A stretch of DNA of 64,000 bases from Symbiodinium natans. Taxonomy: Eukaryota > Sar > Dinophyceae > Suessiales > Symbiodiniaceae. The stretch covers positions 1,331,596-1,395,595 of the forward strand of contig CAJNDS010002080.1 in the NCBI GenBank assembly GCA_905221605.1. Reading direction: 5' to 3'. Of this stretch, positions 22,701 through 32,879 are shown piece after piece. A program made the translations under genes and the position numbers. Within the stretch, counting starts at the first letter, position 1, and each line of letters starts with the position of its first letter. Under the pieces are notes generated by a model. The model had not been told where the DNA came from, searched no databases, and saw only the letters and a list, made by a program, of their open reading frames with translations.

Positions 22701-24556
22701 TCCAGGTTGCCCATTGGTGTCGAGGGCTCGTGTTGTGTTCTAAGTTCCTACATGGTTGGGGATGTGCGGCTACCAGTAGGTTTGCAGATTCACAGGTGTT
22801 GTGCTGACTTCACACGCATAATCGCACACGGCGACTGGACACGAATGCCTGTATGATGTGTCAACATCGCACAATCTGAGAGAGTCGACTCAACTCGCTA
22901 CCCAGTTGCACCTTCAAATACTACCCACGTCTATTTTTTTGGACGACTCGACTCGCTCAAGCGGCCCCGTCCGAAACCTTGAGGAGTACGGGTTCCGAAA
23001 GAACTTCGGGAGTTAGCAGGCTAAGCAACTCTAAAGGCTAGTCGCGCCCCATGCAGAAGCGAAGAAGTATCACATTAATAAAACTCGGGAGAAGTCGTCT
23101 AAGCAGCTCAGGATGTGGGTACGGAAACATTGAACCCTTGACAGAGCTTGGCTTAGACTAGCTTTAACTTCTAACCCTCAGGGAAGCGTCTGCCATGGTA
23201 TGAGAGGGGGGCCATAAAGTTGCATAGGCCAACAATCCTAATGGGAAAGCCTTGCCAGAATCCCCAGACCCTGTACCCGGCAAGTGGGCAAGGACTCTGT
23301 AAACGCTGAATGCAGTGAGTCTCAAGAAGCCATCAGCCCTATGTTACGAAACAAAACCTCCAAACAAGTTCCAAACTCTAATGCGGAGAGAAACAAAGCC
23401 TTGTGTGAGTCTTGAAAAGAACCTGAAAGCCGCAAACGTCACGAAAGAGTCGTGTGTGATGGCAAGCCGGAGCTACCAGAGCGACTTCTGTGGGAAGCTC
23501 CTTATTGGAGGAAAGACGCGAGTAATAGCAAGACTCACAATGAACAGCAAGTGGGAGTCTTGCCTTCGTGCCAGGCCGAAGCCATGTGGGTAGGCCAGAT
23601 GTCCGCAGTGCAAAGCATGTGGGTACCTCTCCTCTTGTAGGACAGAATCTCTGCTGTTTTGGATGTGAGGCCATGTGCCTCGCAATCCGGACGGATCGGC
23701 CGTAGATGCAAACACTGCGGTCGCAGCTCCGAATCTCTTTGAGGCCAAGTTGCTGTCTGCGCCCTCTAGCATCTCCAGCCCACTCAAATCTCCATGAACC
23801 AACTTTGGCTAGGCAGCAAAGTCACATGGGCTGGCAACGTTTCTTGCCTGAATTAGAGTGCCTCCGGACCAGCGTTTGCATTGGCACATTGGACGCGGCT
23901 TCCAAACTGCCAGGCTAATCAACAGGCCATTGGATGGCATCTACAAGGCCTGGTTCAGCACTCGATGCAAGATTGGTATTGCTGGGAGTGTGAGAGAGAG
24001 ACTCAGAAACGGTTGTGATGAAAGACGGTCAAAGGAAGCCCATGGCGTTTTGCGATTCTCTTCGCTGGACTGCGACGTCCGATCGTATTCAGAGCTGCAG
24101 CTTGACAACTGCAGCTCTGCTCATCCGAAAATCTCGCGGCGCATCGTGATCGTCCGAATATGTCCGAAAGCATACCGTTTTCTACAGCTCTGCAAGTAAG
24201 GCGATGCTTTGGAAGAGAAGATAACCAATATGTGACGCTTGGCTCTGTGAAGCACGGCCTCTGCTCGGGAGGTCCCTGCAGTCCTCCTTAGCCGAGGCAA
24301 ACTGAGCACACCGCCATTCAATGCTGATGATGGTGCTGCGGGACAGCTGGCAGCCAAAACCGTAAAGGTACTTGCCAGCTTACCAAGTGATGCTCGTCTC
24401 AATATCTCGCAAGCTGAGTGGTTGCCCACTCATGATGTCTGTGCGCACGACACAGTCAAGGTTGATTGTGTGCTGCTCGGCATGCGACAACCTCAATATG
24501 TCGTCGGTACGCTGCCGCTCCTCCTTGGAACGCCTTCGATCGACCCTGAGGCCTGA
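18306..24556 (+). CDS. Aldo/keto reductase family protein (about 15 exons)
   Basis: NAD(P)H-dependent oxidoreductase of the AKR fold; the substrate cannot be read from sequence. Exons: 18306-18375 (ATG; LGRTGLCVSPVGFGCHRLED), 18541-18597, 19344-19389 (VDLAPNYTDGVAEE), 19457-19501 (VVGEVLQKMLQSRKE), 19571-19605 (RDEIVVATK), 19748-19790 or longer, 20006-20040 (ELTRSLARLQ), 20148-20249 (IDCVLLHCPEYETKA), 20331-20377 (FEYLETEVARGRI), 22421-22504 (CYGVSAAFMPLRPTDAEHLD), 22581-22648 (HHFRILQFPLNFAEA), about 23668-23785, 23914-23952 (LINRPLDGIYK), about 24030-24125, about 24290-24556 (VDCVLLGMRQPQYV, TGA). The catalytic tetrad is visible: Asp and Tyr in DLAPNY, Lys in VVATK, His in LLHCPE. Introns at 20378 and 22505 use GC donors, and the joins restore GRI-VCYGVS and PTS-VMQQLP. 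One 2-kb intron holds another gene. Confidence 0.88.
18436..18492. repeat. TA-rich microsatellite
   Basis: Imperfect AT/ATAC repeat in the first intron of the reductase gene. Confidence 0.85.
18735..19225. repeat. CT-rich tandem array, unit TTTCTCTC
   Basis: Nearly 500 bp of pyrimidine. From 18960 to 19190 it is an almost perfect array of the 8-mer TTTCTCTC. The long Leu/Phe/Ser and Arg/Glu/Lys open frames read from it are artefacts of the repeat. It lies in the second intron of the reductase gene. Confidence 0.97.
19666..19726. repeat. Poly-C tract, 61 nt
   Basis: An uninterrupted run of C within a reductase intron, between the Lys exon (VVATK) and the following exon. Confidence 0.97.
20483..22047 (+). 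CDS. Membrane-anchored SMP-like lipid-transfer protein, nested in reductase intron
   Basis: Probably an extended-synaptotagmin-like protein that moves lipids at membrane contact sites; this is inference from domain layout. The frame is open from an AG at 20482 through 21717, with the first ATG at 20528. Order: a basic Ser/Lys-rich N-terminus; a hydrophobic hairpin (about 20755-20850, AAVLIFAVLALWRPAVWMF); Arg/Ser/Pro linker; then an SMP-like region (about 21015-21350) with ILTQIELGDKSPRVTFVRSV, typical of SMP strands. The C-terminus is helical. A second exon at about 21842-22047 (EAVSEMFREAGGAAYEAV, then Ala-rich to TAA) probably follows a splice from a GT near 21666. The open stretch 22230-22410 (Lys-rich) may be another exon. 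It lies on the same strand, between reductase exons 20377 and 22421. SMP identity is moderate; the open frame is clear. Confidence 0.6.
22680..23660. other. Large reductase intron without a recognisable gene
   Basis: Open frames such as 23315-23593 are short and motif-free. The segment carries no obvious repeats. Confidence 0.5.
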
Positions 24557-24862
24557 GGCCTACATTATGTGGTCTTGTGTAACTGAGTGTTGGGGTGGCT
24601 CAGCTTCCGGTCTGCGGGAGGTAGCGCTCTCCACTTTTCGCGCAGTCCACAACACTGCTTCGATCTTAGCAGACTAAGCGCCAGGATATACCAGGATGAT
24701 CTTACAGATGCCCAGGCACACATTCGTTGCACTAAGATCTGCATGTGGTATGCCACTGCCATCCACGAGTCGGATCACGGCACCTCCAAGCATTGGCGGC
24801 TTCCCGTGAAGGCAACTTGGGACTACAATCAGAGTCTCCTGCACTGCCGGCGAACATCAATG

Positions 24863-25407
24863 CTACTCGTAGACGCTCACAGCCAAGGAAGGGTATGCCC
24901 AAGGCAACCATTCTGGAACATAACACGTCTGGGCGTGTAAGAGAGGACCCATAGCTGTATTGAAGTTTTCGTTGCAAATTTTCGCAGATTTTCGCAGCAA
25001 AGTGCTGCCATTTTCCTTACCAGGCAGCTTCTCATGAGCTTGTAGAGCAGTGACATGCAACATGTCTGGCACAGGCCCATTACTACACTGGAGTTTGTTC
25101 CAGTAGTCGACAGTGGTGGCCTGCCCGACACGAGCCACGACAGGCTTAATCGGCCCAATGTACAGCGCATGTAAAATGGGAAAGGAGACACTGTTGCGGA
25201 AACTTGTGCACAGGGTGATCTTTCAGTTAGGTCTTCACAGTGAGCCGAACGTCTGTCAGAAGGAAGCTCCGCGCTTGACCAGTGGAGCTGCCTTGGCAAG
25301 TGCACGAAGTCAGGCCGGAGTTTGCCCAGAAGTGGCATGTCATTTGTCATGGACCAGCGGGAGGCTACGAAGAACTCACACACTTCTGGAATTGGCGGCA
25401 GTGCCAA
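24863..25407 (-). CDS. Unrecognised possible coding segment, minus strand
   Basis: Two overlapping minus-strand frames read like protein: 25407 to about 25200 (EVCEFFVASRWSMTNDMPLL) and 25138-24863 (ATTVDYWNKLQCSNGPVPDM, then helical). No family is recognised. The + strand also has open frames here, including 24745-24950. This is only a candidate, and would be one of few minus-strand genes in the window. Confidence 0.25.
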
Positions 25408-25589
25408 TCTACCTGAAGGAGGCGCTGACTCCGCAGAGTGAAGATCAGCCGCCCTGTGGTGATATGTCGAAGTTCAGGTGTTCGGATCTGATGTGTTTTT
25501 GCATGTTTTTGCTAGGCGGCTCGTCTGCTGCCGCGTCTGAGCGAGCCTTAGTAACTTGAGGCACCTAATCGCAGTTTTGTTGAGAGGTT

Positions 25590-26250
25590 TTGATCCATGA
25601 GGATATGCACAACTGGGGTGCCCGTGAAGAACCACAAGCTGGGACTAAGCCACAAGGCGGAAGTGTGGATGTGAGCCTAGGACGCGGGGGCCATGGGGGC
25701 AAAAGATCTTATATTCGTAAGATTTCGGAACCGCAGCCCATTTCTCGAGCCGCAGGCGACCCCGGAGAGTGGTCTTCAGACGCACTGATGGAGCTCATGC
25801 ATGGACACTCAAGGTTCATCGATGTGTTTCATATGGGTAGTTCTCTAAGTTGAGGTCCCTTTTTGGGGGGTCCTTTTCGTAAGGTAACAAGGACCCCGCA
25901 AAAGAGACCCTGATTTGGAGCACTGCCCATATGTGCCGATAGATCCATCAAAAGAATCTTGTGAGCGGCGCCTGTCAGGATGGTTGGCGTCGATGCAAGG
26001 CTGCCCGGCATGGACATTCCGGAGGCTTGGTGCCTTACGTCTTCGTGGTCTCGTTTGGGCCGAACTTAGCGCTGAAAGTCCCTACTGCGCAGGGGCAGGC
26101 CGTCTCTCCACCGTTCCCTGCTAGCACCTCAGTGGTGCCAGCTATTCGGAAAGTTGACCCAGTGAACGTAGCTTTGGACCATGCAACCAAAATTATGTGC
26201 TTCTCATGCCAATGTTGCATAAGGGCTCTTGCTCAACCGTTGCATTAGGT
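25590..26250 (+). CDS. Unrecognised possible exons
   Basis: 25590-25853 encodes a hydrophilic stretch (GGSVDVSLGRGGHGGKRSY, then SDALMELMHGHSRFIDVF). 25961-26248 encodes VPYVFVVSFGPNLALKVPT followed by Pro/Ser/Val-rich sequence. Both read as protein, but no domain is seen and no start codon is evident. Frames differ, so an intron would lie between them. Confidence 0.3.
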
Positions 26251-26795
26251 GGCATCCTCAGCGGCAGCACCGAGCCGGGGCAGTGCAAACCCACCTGGCA
26301 GCAGCCTAACTGTCCAAAGCTGTGCAAGGGTCGGGTGCGTCAGTGTGTTTGATGTTCCACTGCCTGATACTGCTTTGTGGCCCCAGGCCGGATGCCGCCT
26401 TTGTCCTCATTAGCGCCTCCTCTGCAAAGTGGAGTAATTAGTAGAGTTCTTTGTTTGCATCATCCCATGATGTCAGGGCGGCTTGAAGTTGAAAGAGTGA
26501 GGCTGAGAGCCCCTTCACGAGTCCAGCTCGTGGAGTTGCGTTGAGGCTGAGAGCTGAGTTTGCTTCCGTCCTTCTTGGGCTTCGAGGGCTCTTGCCGCGC
26601 AGGCGCTCCTCGAGAAGGGACTCGCGAGGAGGCCAAAAACCCTGACTCGACTCCTATCTCTGGACCTTCTTTCTTGCCGTACCCACTATAGAGGGTGATC
26701 GGTGGCCAGGCCTTGGTGACCCAAACAGCGTTTTCCGGAGCAGCTCGGCGCAGAAATGCCCACGTGCTGCATGCCCTTTCAGGTGGCAAGTGTTT

Positions 26796-27296
26796 ATATA
26801 ACGTTCGCAAACATCTACAATGCATGGGCTAAGGTTGGGGAGGACGCATGCTTGTAGGGCCCCGAGAACGGCCGCAGACGCTCAAGTCTGTGAAGTTCGC
26901 CAAGAGTGAAGGCAGTGTCAAGGCATCACCTTGTGAGGCATCCCCGCCACCCATAAGCAGGGGCGGATTGAATGTGCAGGCGTGGCCACATATGCATATA
27001 GTAGTTACATTTACATTTACTTACATTTACATATTATTATTCGTATATACTGTATATATAGTATGTATATAGTATGTATATATACATATATATATACATA
27101 CATACATTCATTATATAAATTGTATACTCTATACTATATATATATATATACATATACTAATTTATACACATTCTATGCCTCAGAATGGCGTTGCCATATT
27201 AGCTGCTATTCTGGCTGCCATGCACAGGCCTCTTGGGAACCGCTTGGCTATGATCAAGGCACTCCGGCAGCTCAAGTTGCGAGTGGAGCTTAAGGG
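26796..27296 (+). CDS. Unrecognised possible exons flanking an AT repeat
   Basis: 26796-26845 follows CAG and reads VASVYITFANIYNAWAKVGE. 26853-26990 reads GPRERPQTLKSVKFAKSEGS. 27181-27296 follows a CAG-like site and reads GVAILAAILAAMHRPLGNRL followed by AMIKALRQLKLRVELK. 27861-27930 (MLREMYPNVAMGGQESDS) could be a later exon. The helical Ala/Leu piece looks genuinely coding. No family is recognised. Confidence 0.35.
27040..27170. repeat. TA-rich microsatellite
   Basis: Imperfect ATAT/GTATATA repeats between two possible exons. Confidence 0.9.
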
Positions 27297-27333
27297 GTTT
27301 AGGGTTTAGGGTTTAGGGTTTAGGGTTTAGGGT
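27297..27333. repeat. TTTAGGG interstitial telomere-like repeat
   Basis: About five perfect TTTAGGG units directly follow the coding-like stretch ending at 27296. Confidence 0.95.
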
Positions 27334-27934
27334 AAGCTTGAAGTGTACGCGTGGGCCACGTCTTGCAACGTGTCTACTGACTTGTGCCAGGCAGTTCGTG
27401 TAGGTTTCGTGTCCTACTGACTTCCCTCTGTTTATGGACCTAGGCCCGAAGACTGAAGGGGACAAAGGTGGACAAAATTAGGTGGAGCCAAGGGGTTCCC
27501 CACTCGCCAGGTGGTCGACCCCATCCTTTCCAGAGGGGGTGGGTGCCTTCGAGTCTTCGAGTGCTTCACCACCTGCCATCTTGTTGAGGACTTGAGGGGT
27601 ACGACCTTCCAGGTCGCGCCATTCCGGTCACAGAGGGCCGGGACAAGTGCCAATCGGCAGACCCGCCTGATTTGCATCCCTAGGACCCATCCATGTTTTA
27701 TAGAGTCGTATAGGGATGCGGCATCGATTGCCAGATGTTGCCAGGCATCAACCCTTCGATCCAGGCAGGCCCTTTTTTTGTCTGACAATTTCGCAGGAGA
27801 GTCGGTGGATGCAGGTGCGACAGTGTGATGTAGTATGGTAAGTCTGGTAAGTCATGGCAAGGCTCAGAGTGCAATGCTGCGGGAGATGTATCCGAATGTG
27901 GCCATGGGAGGCCAGGAGTCTGACTCAGTTCATT

Positions 27935-27993
27935 TAACCCTAAACCTTAAACCCTAAACCCTAAACTCTAAAGCCTAAAGCCTAAACCCTAAA
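27935..27993. repeat. CCCTAAA interstitial telomere-like repeat, degenerate
   Basis: About eight CCCTAAA-type units, several with substitutions, in the orientation opposite to the copy at 27297. Confidence 0.9.
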
Positions 27994-28659
27994 TTCATCT
28001 GACCCTGCTTTTTGCTCACTGAGCATCACAGAATTCACAGAGCCCTGCCAGGCCCTGGACCGGGGCCATTGTCTTTGGCGCCCACAGGCCAGAAAAGCAC
28101 AGCTAAGCTTTTGAAGCTGGTTATTATTTTTGTTATTAATACTACTACTATTATTCTTCTTATTCTTCGTATTATTAATATTTTTTATTTAATGTTCTTA
28201 ACAAAAGCTGGCAGCTTTTAGAATGTCTCAAAGTTCAAGGGTTGATTCGGAAAGTATGGCTCTGAGCGCGCCGGCCTCAGGTTGACTCCTCGAAGACGTA
28301 GATTTTCTTGTGTCACCGGGTTCGTTTCACTTAGAGTTCCCGAAGTGGGACCTGTACCATAGATTACACGTCGCTCGCTTTACCAAGCGAAGGCCAGGCT
28401 TAGTTTTTGACAGCCTGCTCCCGGCTGCGAAATTGGCCGTGTGTCGGGAGAGCTGCCCTCGGTGTCATTTTGAAGCTTCTGCCGTCAGGTTTGTCAGGAC
28501 AATCTTGAGTGATACTTCTCCCTGTGCCTACAAGGGTTGCCGACTCCAAGACTTGGCAGATATACAGTTTAATGTACGATAGATCAAAACATTAATATAT
28601 ATGTATATACGTATATATATATATATATATTTTTTATATATATATAATATCTATGCTCA

Positions 28660-28684
28660 CACCCCCCCCCCCCCCCCCCCCCCC
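28660..28684. repeat. Poly-C tract preceded by TA repeat
   Basis: A run of about 23 C preceded by an AT-rich microsatellite (28595-28650). It borders the fold-back element on its left. Confidence 0.9.
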
Positions 28685-28724
28685 AATGGACCAACCGCGA
28701 AATGAAAAAGACAGGAAAAGCTAG

Positions 28725-29765
28725 TTGTTTTTGTTGTGTCTTGTACTTTTGCGCGTTTTGGCTTCGTTTTTGCATTTGTTGCTCTTCTTGTGTCTTTTTG
28801 CGCTTTTGCGCTTTTCTGGCTTTTTTTGCACTTTGGCACCTTTTTTTCTCTTCATTTTTGCACTTGTTTTAGCTTTTATGCACTTTTGTGGCTTTCTGCA
28901 CTTTTGCACTTCTTGTTTTTTTTTGTGCATTCCTTTCATACTCTGTGTGCTTTGCTATGCTTGTCTTATGCATAGAAAATCCAAAACATCCCAACATCCG
29001 AGCTTGCTCGGACAATGTCTCCGGAAAGTTTGGGTTTTTGGATTTTTGGCAGAATTTTTCACATTCGAGGTTAGCCCACATGCATTCTCCTTTTTTGACT
29101 TCTAAGAGGGCGGTCACTCAAATGTACCCTTATCAGAGTTTCAATTACGTCCTAACTACTCGAAACGTGCACACTACGTTCATAGGATTTGAATATACTG
29201 TTTCTGTATATGAGAACGATGTAAAGTCTTACTTATTCAAGTCACTGAGAAAAGCACGTACATGTGTTATGCACAGGCCTTTGCTAAGGAGGCTTTAGCA
29301 GATAAGGCCTATATTTGCCAATATCTACTATTGTGCATTTCTAAGAAGCTGAAAAAAACATTCTATAATAGGGGGTCCTAGTACCTGCTGCTGATGGTTT
29401 AGTTCAAGCTCTTAATATTGCATTGCCCGGCTAACCTCGAATGTGAAAATATTCCAAAATTTAAAACATCCAAAATCCAAAAAACCCAAACCTTCCGGAG
29501 ACATTGTCCGAGCAAGGTTGGATTTTTGGTTTTCTGGGTTTTTGGGTTTTCTATGCATAAGACAAGCATAGTAAAGCACATAGAGTATGAAAGGAATGTA
29601 CAAAACAAACAAAAAGTGCGCAAGTGCAGAAAGCCAAAAAGTAAATAACACGAAAAAACAAGTGGATAAGTGCAAAAAAGCAAAGGCAAGTGCACAAAAC
29701 ATGCAAAAACAAAAGACATAAAAGTGCAAAAGTGCAAAAAAACACGAGAAGTGCAAAATATATGT
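28725..29765. mobile_element. Fold-back element with about 350-bp imperfect inverted repeats
   Basis: The left arm (about 28725-29090) and the right arm (about 29410-29765) are inverted copies. The best-matched core is TCTTATGCATAGAAAA near 28966 against its complement near 29555. Other matched blocks are CGGACAATGTCTCCGGAA (29007) and TTCACATTCGAGGTTAGCC (29059), each with its complement in the right arm. The outer parts of both arms are degenerate TTTTGCACTT-type repeats. The loop (29100-29400) is AT-rich and carries a broken open frame. Both outer edges meet TA microsatellites. The structure suggests a fold-back transposon or an inverted duplication. No target-site duplication was identified. 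Confidence 0.75.
29101..29381 (+). pseudogene. AT-rich broken ORF in the loop of the fold-back element, unrecognised
   Basis: One frame reads MYPYQSFNYVLTTRNVHTTF and then FIGFEYTVSVYENDVKSYL. Around 29225-29240 the sense passes to another frame reading KSTYMCYAQAFAKEALADKA, then YICQYLLLCISKKLKK, with a TAG at 29379-29381. The two halves look continuous apart from a one-base shift, so this is probably one decayed coding sequence. Its AT-rich codon use differs from the surrounding genes. I do not recognise the family; organellar or transposon origin are both possible. Confidence 0.4.
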
Positions 29766-29840
29766 ATGTATATATATATATATAACTATTTACTGGTATA
29801 TTCTGAATATGCATATGTATGTATATATATATATATAGCA
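29766..29840. repeat. TA-rich microsatellite
   Basis: ATGTATATATAT-type repeats border the right arm of the fold-back element. Confidence 0.85.
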
Positions 29841-30013
29841 TAGAAGATGACTGCAGAAGCGTGTAGTAACGTAGCAGTCATGTAGGTGTAGTCATGTAGT
29901 TCTAGGTGGCCTTTGCCGTCGGGGGGATGGGATGATGAAGCTCGGAAGGGGGAACCTATAATCTATAAGCTCATCAAAGCTCAAGCCATCCCACCCTATC
30001 GGACGAATCGTGA

Positions 30014-30155
30014 CGAGTCTTACAATGCGACTCTGGCGTGCTGCGGGACATGCTGCGGCTTTCTGCTTCCGAGATCGCTCCAGAGAGTCACCTGAAACTG
30101 CGTGGCACGGAAGAGCCTATGGAGGCTCTGGCGCCCGCTTTTCGAGTTTAGGTGC
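30014..30155 (+). CDS. Possible unrecognised exon
   Basis: A helical, hydrophilic reading (CDSGVLRDMLRLSASEIAPE, then MEALAPAF) lies 270 bp upstream of the acyltransferase gene. Another frame of the same strand is also open. No family is recognised. Confidence 0.25.
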
Positions 30156-30425
30156 CTCGTACAGCAGTTGTCCAAAGTTGTCCAGCGCTCGGACTGGTAG
30201 ACCCAGCCTCGCAGAAACGGGCTCGACGAGACGATTGAGACGAGTCAGGGCGGTAACAATTAGCACTTGCTGCCCTAACAATCAGAACACAGCATGCCAA
30301 AGTGTCCATGGGTAGTGATGGTGCCGGCACACTGGCAACTTTCAGAACCTGCTTTGAACTCTTCTGGCCCGAACCAAACGAGTTAGCCGAACTGGGTTTA
30401 TCTGCTTTCATTCCTCGAGTCCCCT

Positions 30426-32873
30426 ATGGCAGTGCCCCATGCCGGTGCCCATTTATCAAATCAAAAGAGGCGCAGCACCAGGGCCGACGAGGAGGCAGTC
30501 ACCGTTTCACCCACCGCGGGAGAGGGCACTGATTCACAAGTACAACAGGCGCAGAACGCTATGGTGAGGCTTGACACTATGGATGGCATTCGTGGACTAG
30601 GATGCCTGCTTGTGGTAGCACATCATCTCCGCTTGTCTTTTCCAACTGCTTGGGTTTGCATTGGACTTTTCTTTGGCATGTCGGGAATCCTCATGACATC
30701 GAAGGCTTTGCAAGCGCAGGCCAAGAACGGGAACTTTAGCATTCTGGTTTTTTGGAAGAGAAGAGCGATGCGGTTGATCCCGCTCTTGATGGCTGTGATC
30801 GTGTGTGTGCTCGCCAAGACTTGTCTTGCAGACACCTTAGAGAACGATCAAGCTTACTATCTTCGCCAGGATTTGCTATGGTCCGTCGGCTACTGCCAGA
30901 ACTGGAACTTAATCAACAGGGGGGAAGACTACTTCTCCTCCGATACGGATTTTTCAGTCGTGAGGCATATTTGGAGCTTGTCAATCGAGGAGCAGTATTA
31001 TATTGTTTGGCCACTTGCTTTTGCTGCGGGATGCTACCTCACTTCCAGTTGCTGCTCAGCCGGGCATACCTTGAAGCAGACAGGATCGGACATTCCAGCT
31101 ATGCAGAAGCAAGAAATGCAGAAACTCATCAAGATATTACTTTTCTTCGAAGTGCTGGCAATCTTGGTCTCACAGTACATGTGCAACTATGTCTACAACA
31201 CTCGTGGGGAATCTGCTGCGTACTTCTCCACTTGGACCCGCGCCGGGGAATTCGCCATCGGGGGCTTGGTGTCGTGTTGCCTGCACCTCTCCCCATGGAG
31301 CTACGATCTGCTCACGCGCGCACCCAATAGACCCTCTCTGACAACGTGCCAGAGAGTCGGTCTCGAGGTAGCCTCTGCGGCACTTTTCGTGGCAATTCTC
31401 GGCAGCTCATCATTGCCCTTACCAAAGGCAGATATGATGCGCATTTACTTTCGGTGGTTCAGGCTCTTTCTGGCCTTAGTGTGCAATTTTTTGCTGGGCC
31501 TTCAGGCCTTGCAAACCAGTGAGCCCTTACCATCATGGGCCCTTTTCACGAGGCTTGCAAGCAGCCGCACACTCGTCTATTTCGGCACCATCTCATATGG
31601 TTTGTACCTAGTTCATTGGCCACTGATAATCTGGTTTGGGAGCCCAGCCGGCAATGGAGATTCCTCTTCGACCATGTGGCAGGGACGAGAACCTGGCACG
31701 ACAGCTCTGGTTCGTGATCTCGTCATTGCATCTGCATCGATAGCGATAGCAGGACTGTCCTTTCAATTCTATGAGTTGCCTTTAATGCGCCTGGCTGCGA
31801 GCCGATCCCCAAGCATGGTTATCATGGCTGCTCTGGTCTCCATGGCTTTGGTCATGGCGCTGGTGAACACAGTCATCGGAAGTGTAGGTGAGCCTGGAGC
31901 AACGGTTTCCATTGTGGAGCAACTGCAGAATCGTTTCGCTCCCATAGATATGCTCTTCATCGGCGATAGCCAGGCGTATCACTTGGCCAACACATTGAAG
32001 GGAGTGATCGAAGGAGCTGAGGCAAATGAAAGCTGCGGCTACTTGAAAGGGCAACCATGGGGGCCAAGAGTCATCAATGGGGCAAAAGGTGGTGAGGGGG
32101 CGATCCAAGCTTTTGGATCAACAGGCTGCACGTTGTGCAAGCGCAATGTCCAAAGATCCAGGGAGACCAAAAGCCCGGCGAGGCAGAATGTGGAGCAGGC
32201 ACGCGCGCCATACATCTTCGTGCTGGACAGCCACTACTTTCGGCCTTGGAAGGAATGTAGACTGCAGATGTCGGACTACTGTGGCATGGAGCCATACCTT
32301 CGGGAGGCATTGAAGAACATGCTATCTTTTTCGGCACAGCACGGGGCAAAGCATGTCTTCCTCGCCACTGTCGCCCCGCATATTGGCTTCAGGTTTCGTC
32401 CTCAAGGCTCTAATGAGACCATGGCGAACCTGGCACTTTTCCAGAGAGATATCTATTCTGAAGTGGTGTCATCAATGGCCTGCCAGGACTCAGTTCAGCA
32501 GCGCTTGCTGGTGTCCATCCTGGATTACCACAGGCTGGTCTGCCCAGACTTTGATGACCAACATGCATACAAAGCCTCCAAATGCAACCAGAGCGGCCCT
32601 GGCTTCAAGCTCAAATTGCTGGATGGAGCTCATGCTAAAATGGACCCTGGAGGCATGTATCTGGCTCGTCACTTTCAGAAGGTATTGCACCATGGCGTTG
32701 CCATGCAAGGTCAGCATTTCAGTGATCCGTTTGAAAGGCCTGTGAAGTGCTATGGGACTCTTTTCCCAAAAGAGGTCGACAGCATGGAGGGGTTAGAGAA
32801 GTTGATCACGACAAGGGAAGTGTGCGTTGCACGACTCCCTGATGAGCTCCGGAACACCTCTCTCTGGCCTTGA
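30426..32873 (+). CDS. Acyltransferase-3 / SGNH membrane O-acetyltransferase (OafB/OatA-like)
   Basis: Likely an integral-membrane enzyme that O-acetylates glycans. The 815-residue frame is unbroken from ATG 30426 to TGA 32871-32873. After about 47 hydrophilic residues comes the AT3 domain: RLDTMDGIRGLGCLLVVAHH (residues 48-67), FFGMSGILMT, FWKRRAMRLIPLL and HIWSLSIEEQYYIVWPL, with about ten hydrophobic segments up to residue 485. The C-terminal SGNH-like domain has FIGDSQAYHL (Asp 513, Ser 514), ATVAPH and DGAHAKMDPGG (Asp 733, His 736), which supply the nucleophile and the Asp/His pair. AT3-SGNH fusions are typical of bacteria but also occur in eukaryotes. The lack of introns contrasts with all recognised neighbours, suggesting bacterial transfer or retroposition. 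The substrate is unknown. An in-frame Met also lies just before RLDTMD. Confidence 0.93.
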   Translation: MAVPHAGAHLSNQKRRSTRADEEAVTVSPTAGEGTDSQVQQAQNAMVRLDTMDGIRGLGCLLVVAHHLRLSFPTAWVCIGLFFGMSGILMTSKALQAQAKNGNFSILVFWKRRAMRLIPLLMAVIVCVLAKTCLADTLENDQAYYLRQDLLWSVGYCQNWNLINRGEDYFSSDTDFSVVRHIWSLSIEEQYYIVWPLAFAAGCYLTSSCCSAGHTLKQTGSDIPAMQKQEMQKLIKILLFFEVLAILVSQYMCNYVYNTRGESAAYFSTWTRAGEFAIGGLVSCCLHLSPWSYDLLTRAPNRPSLTTCQRVGLEVASAALFVAILGSSSLPLPKADMMRIYFRWFRLFLALVCNFLLGLQALQTSEPLPSWALFTRLASSRTLVYFGTISYGLYLVHWPLIIWFGSPAGNGDSSSTMWQGREPGTTALVRDLVIASASIAIAGLSFQFYELPLMRLAASRSPSMVIMAALVSMALVMALVNTVIGSVGEPGATVSIVEQLQNRFAPIDMLFIGDSQAYHLANTLKGVIEGAEANESCGYLKGQPWGPRVINGAKGGEGAIQAFGSTGCTLCKRNVQRSRETKSPARQNVEQARAPYIFVLDSHYFRPWKECRLQMSDYCGMEPYLREALKNMLSFSAQHGAKHVFLATVAPHIGFRFRPQGSNETMANLALFQRDIYSEVVSSMACQDSVQQRLLVSILDYHRLVCPDFDDQHAYKASKCNQSGPGFKLKLLDGAHAKMDPGGMYLARHFQKVLHHGVAMQGQHFSDPFERPVKCYGTLFPKEVDSMEGLEKLITTREVCVARLPDELRNTSLWP

Positions 32874-32879
32874 ACAACC

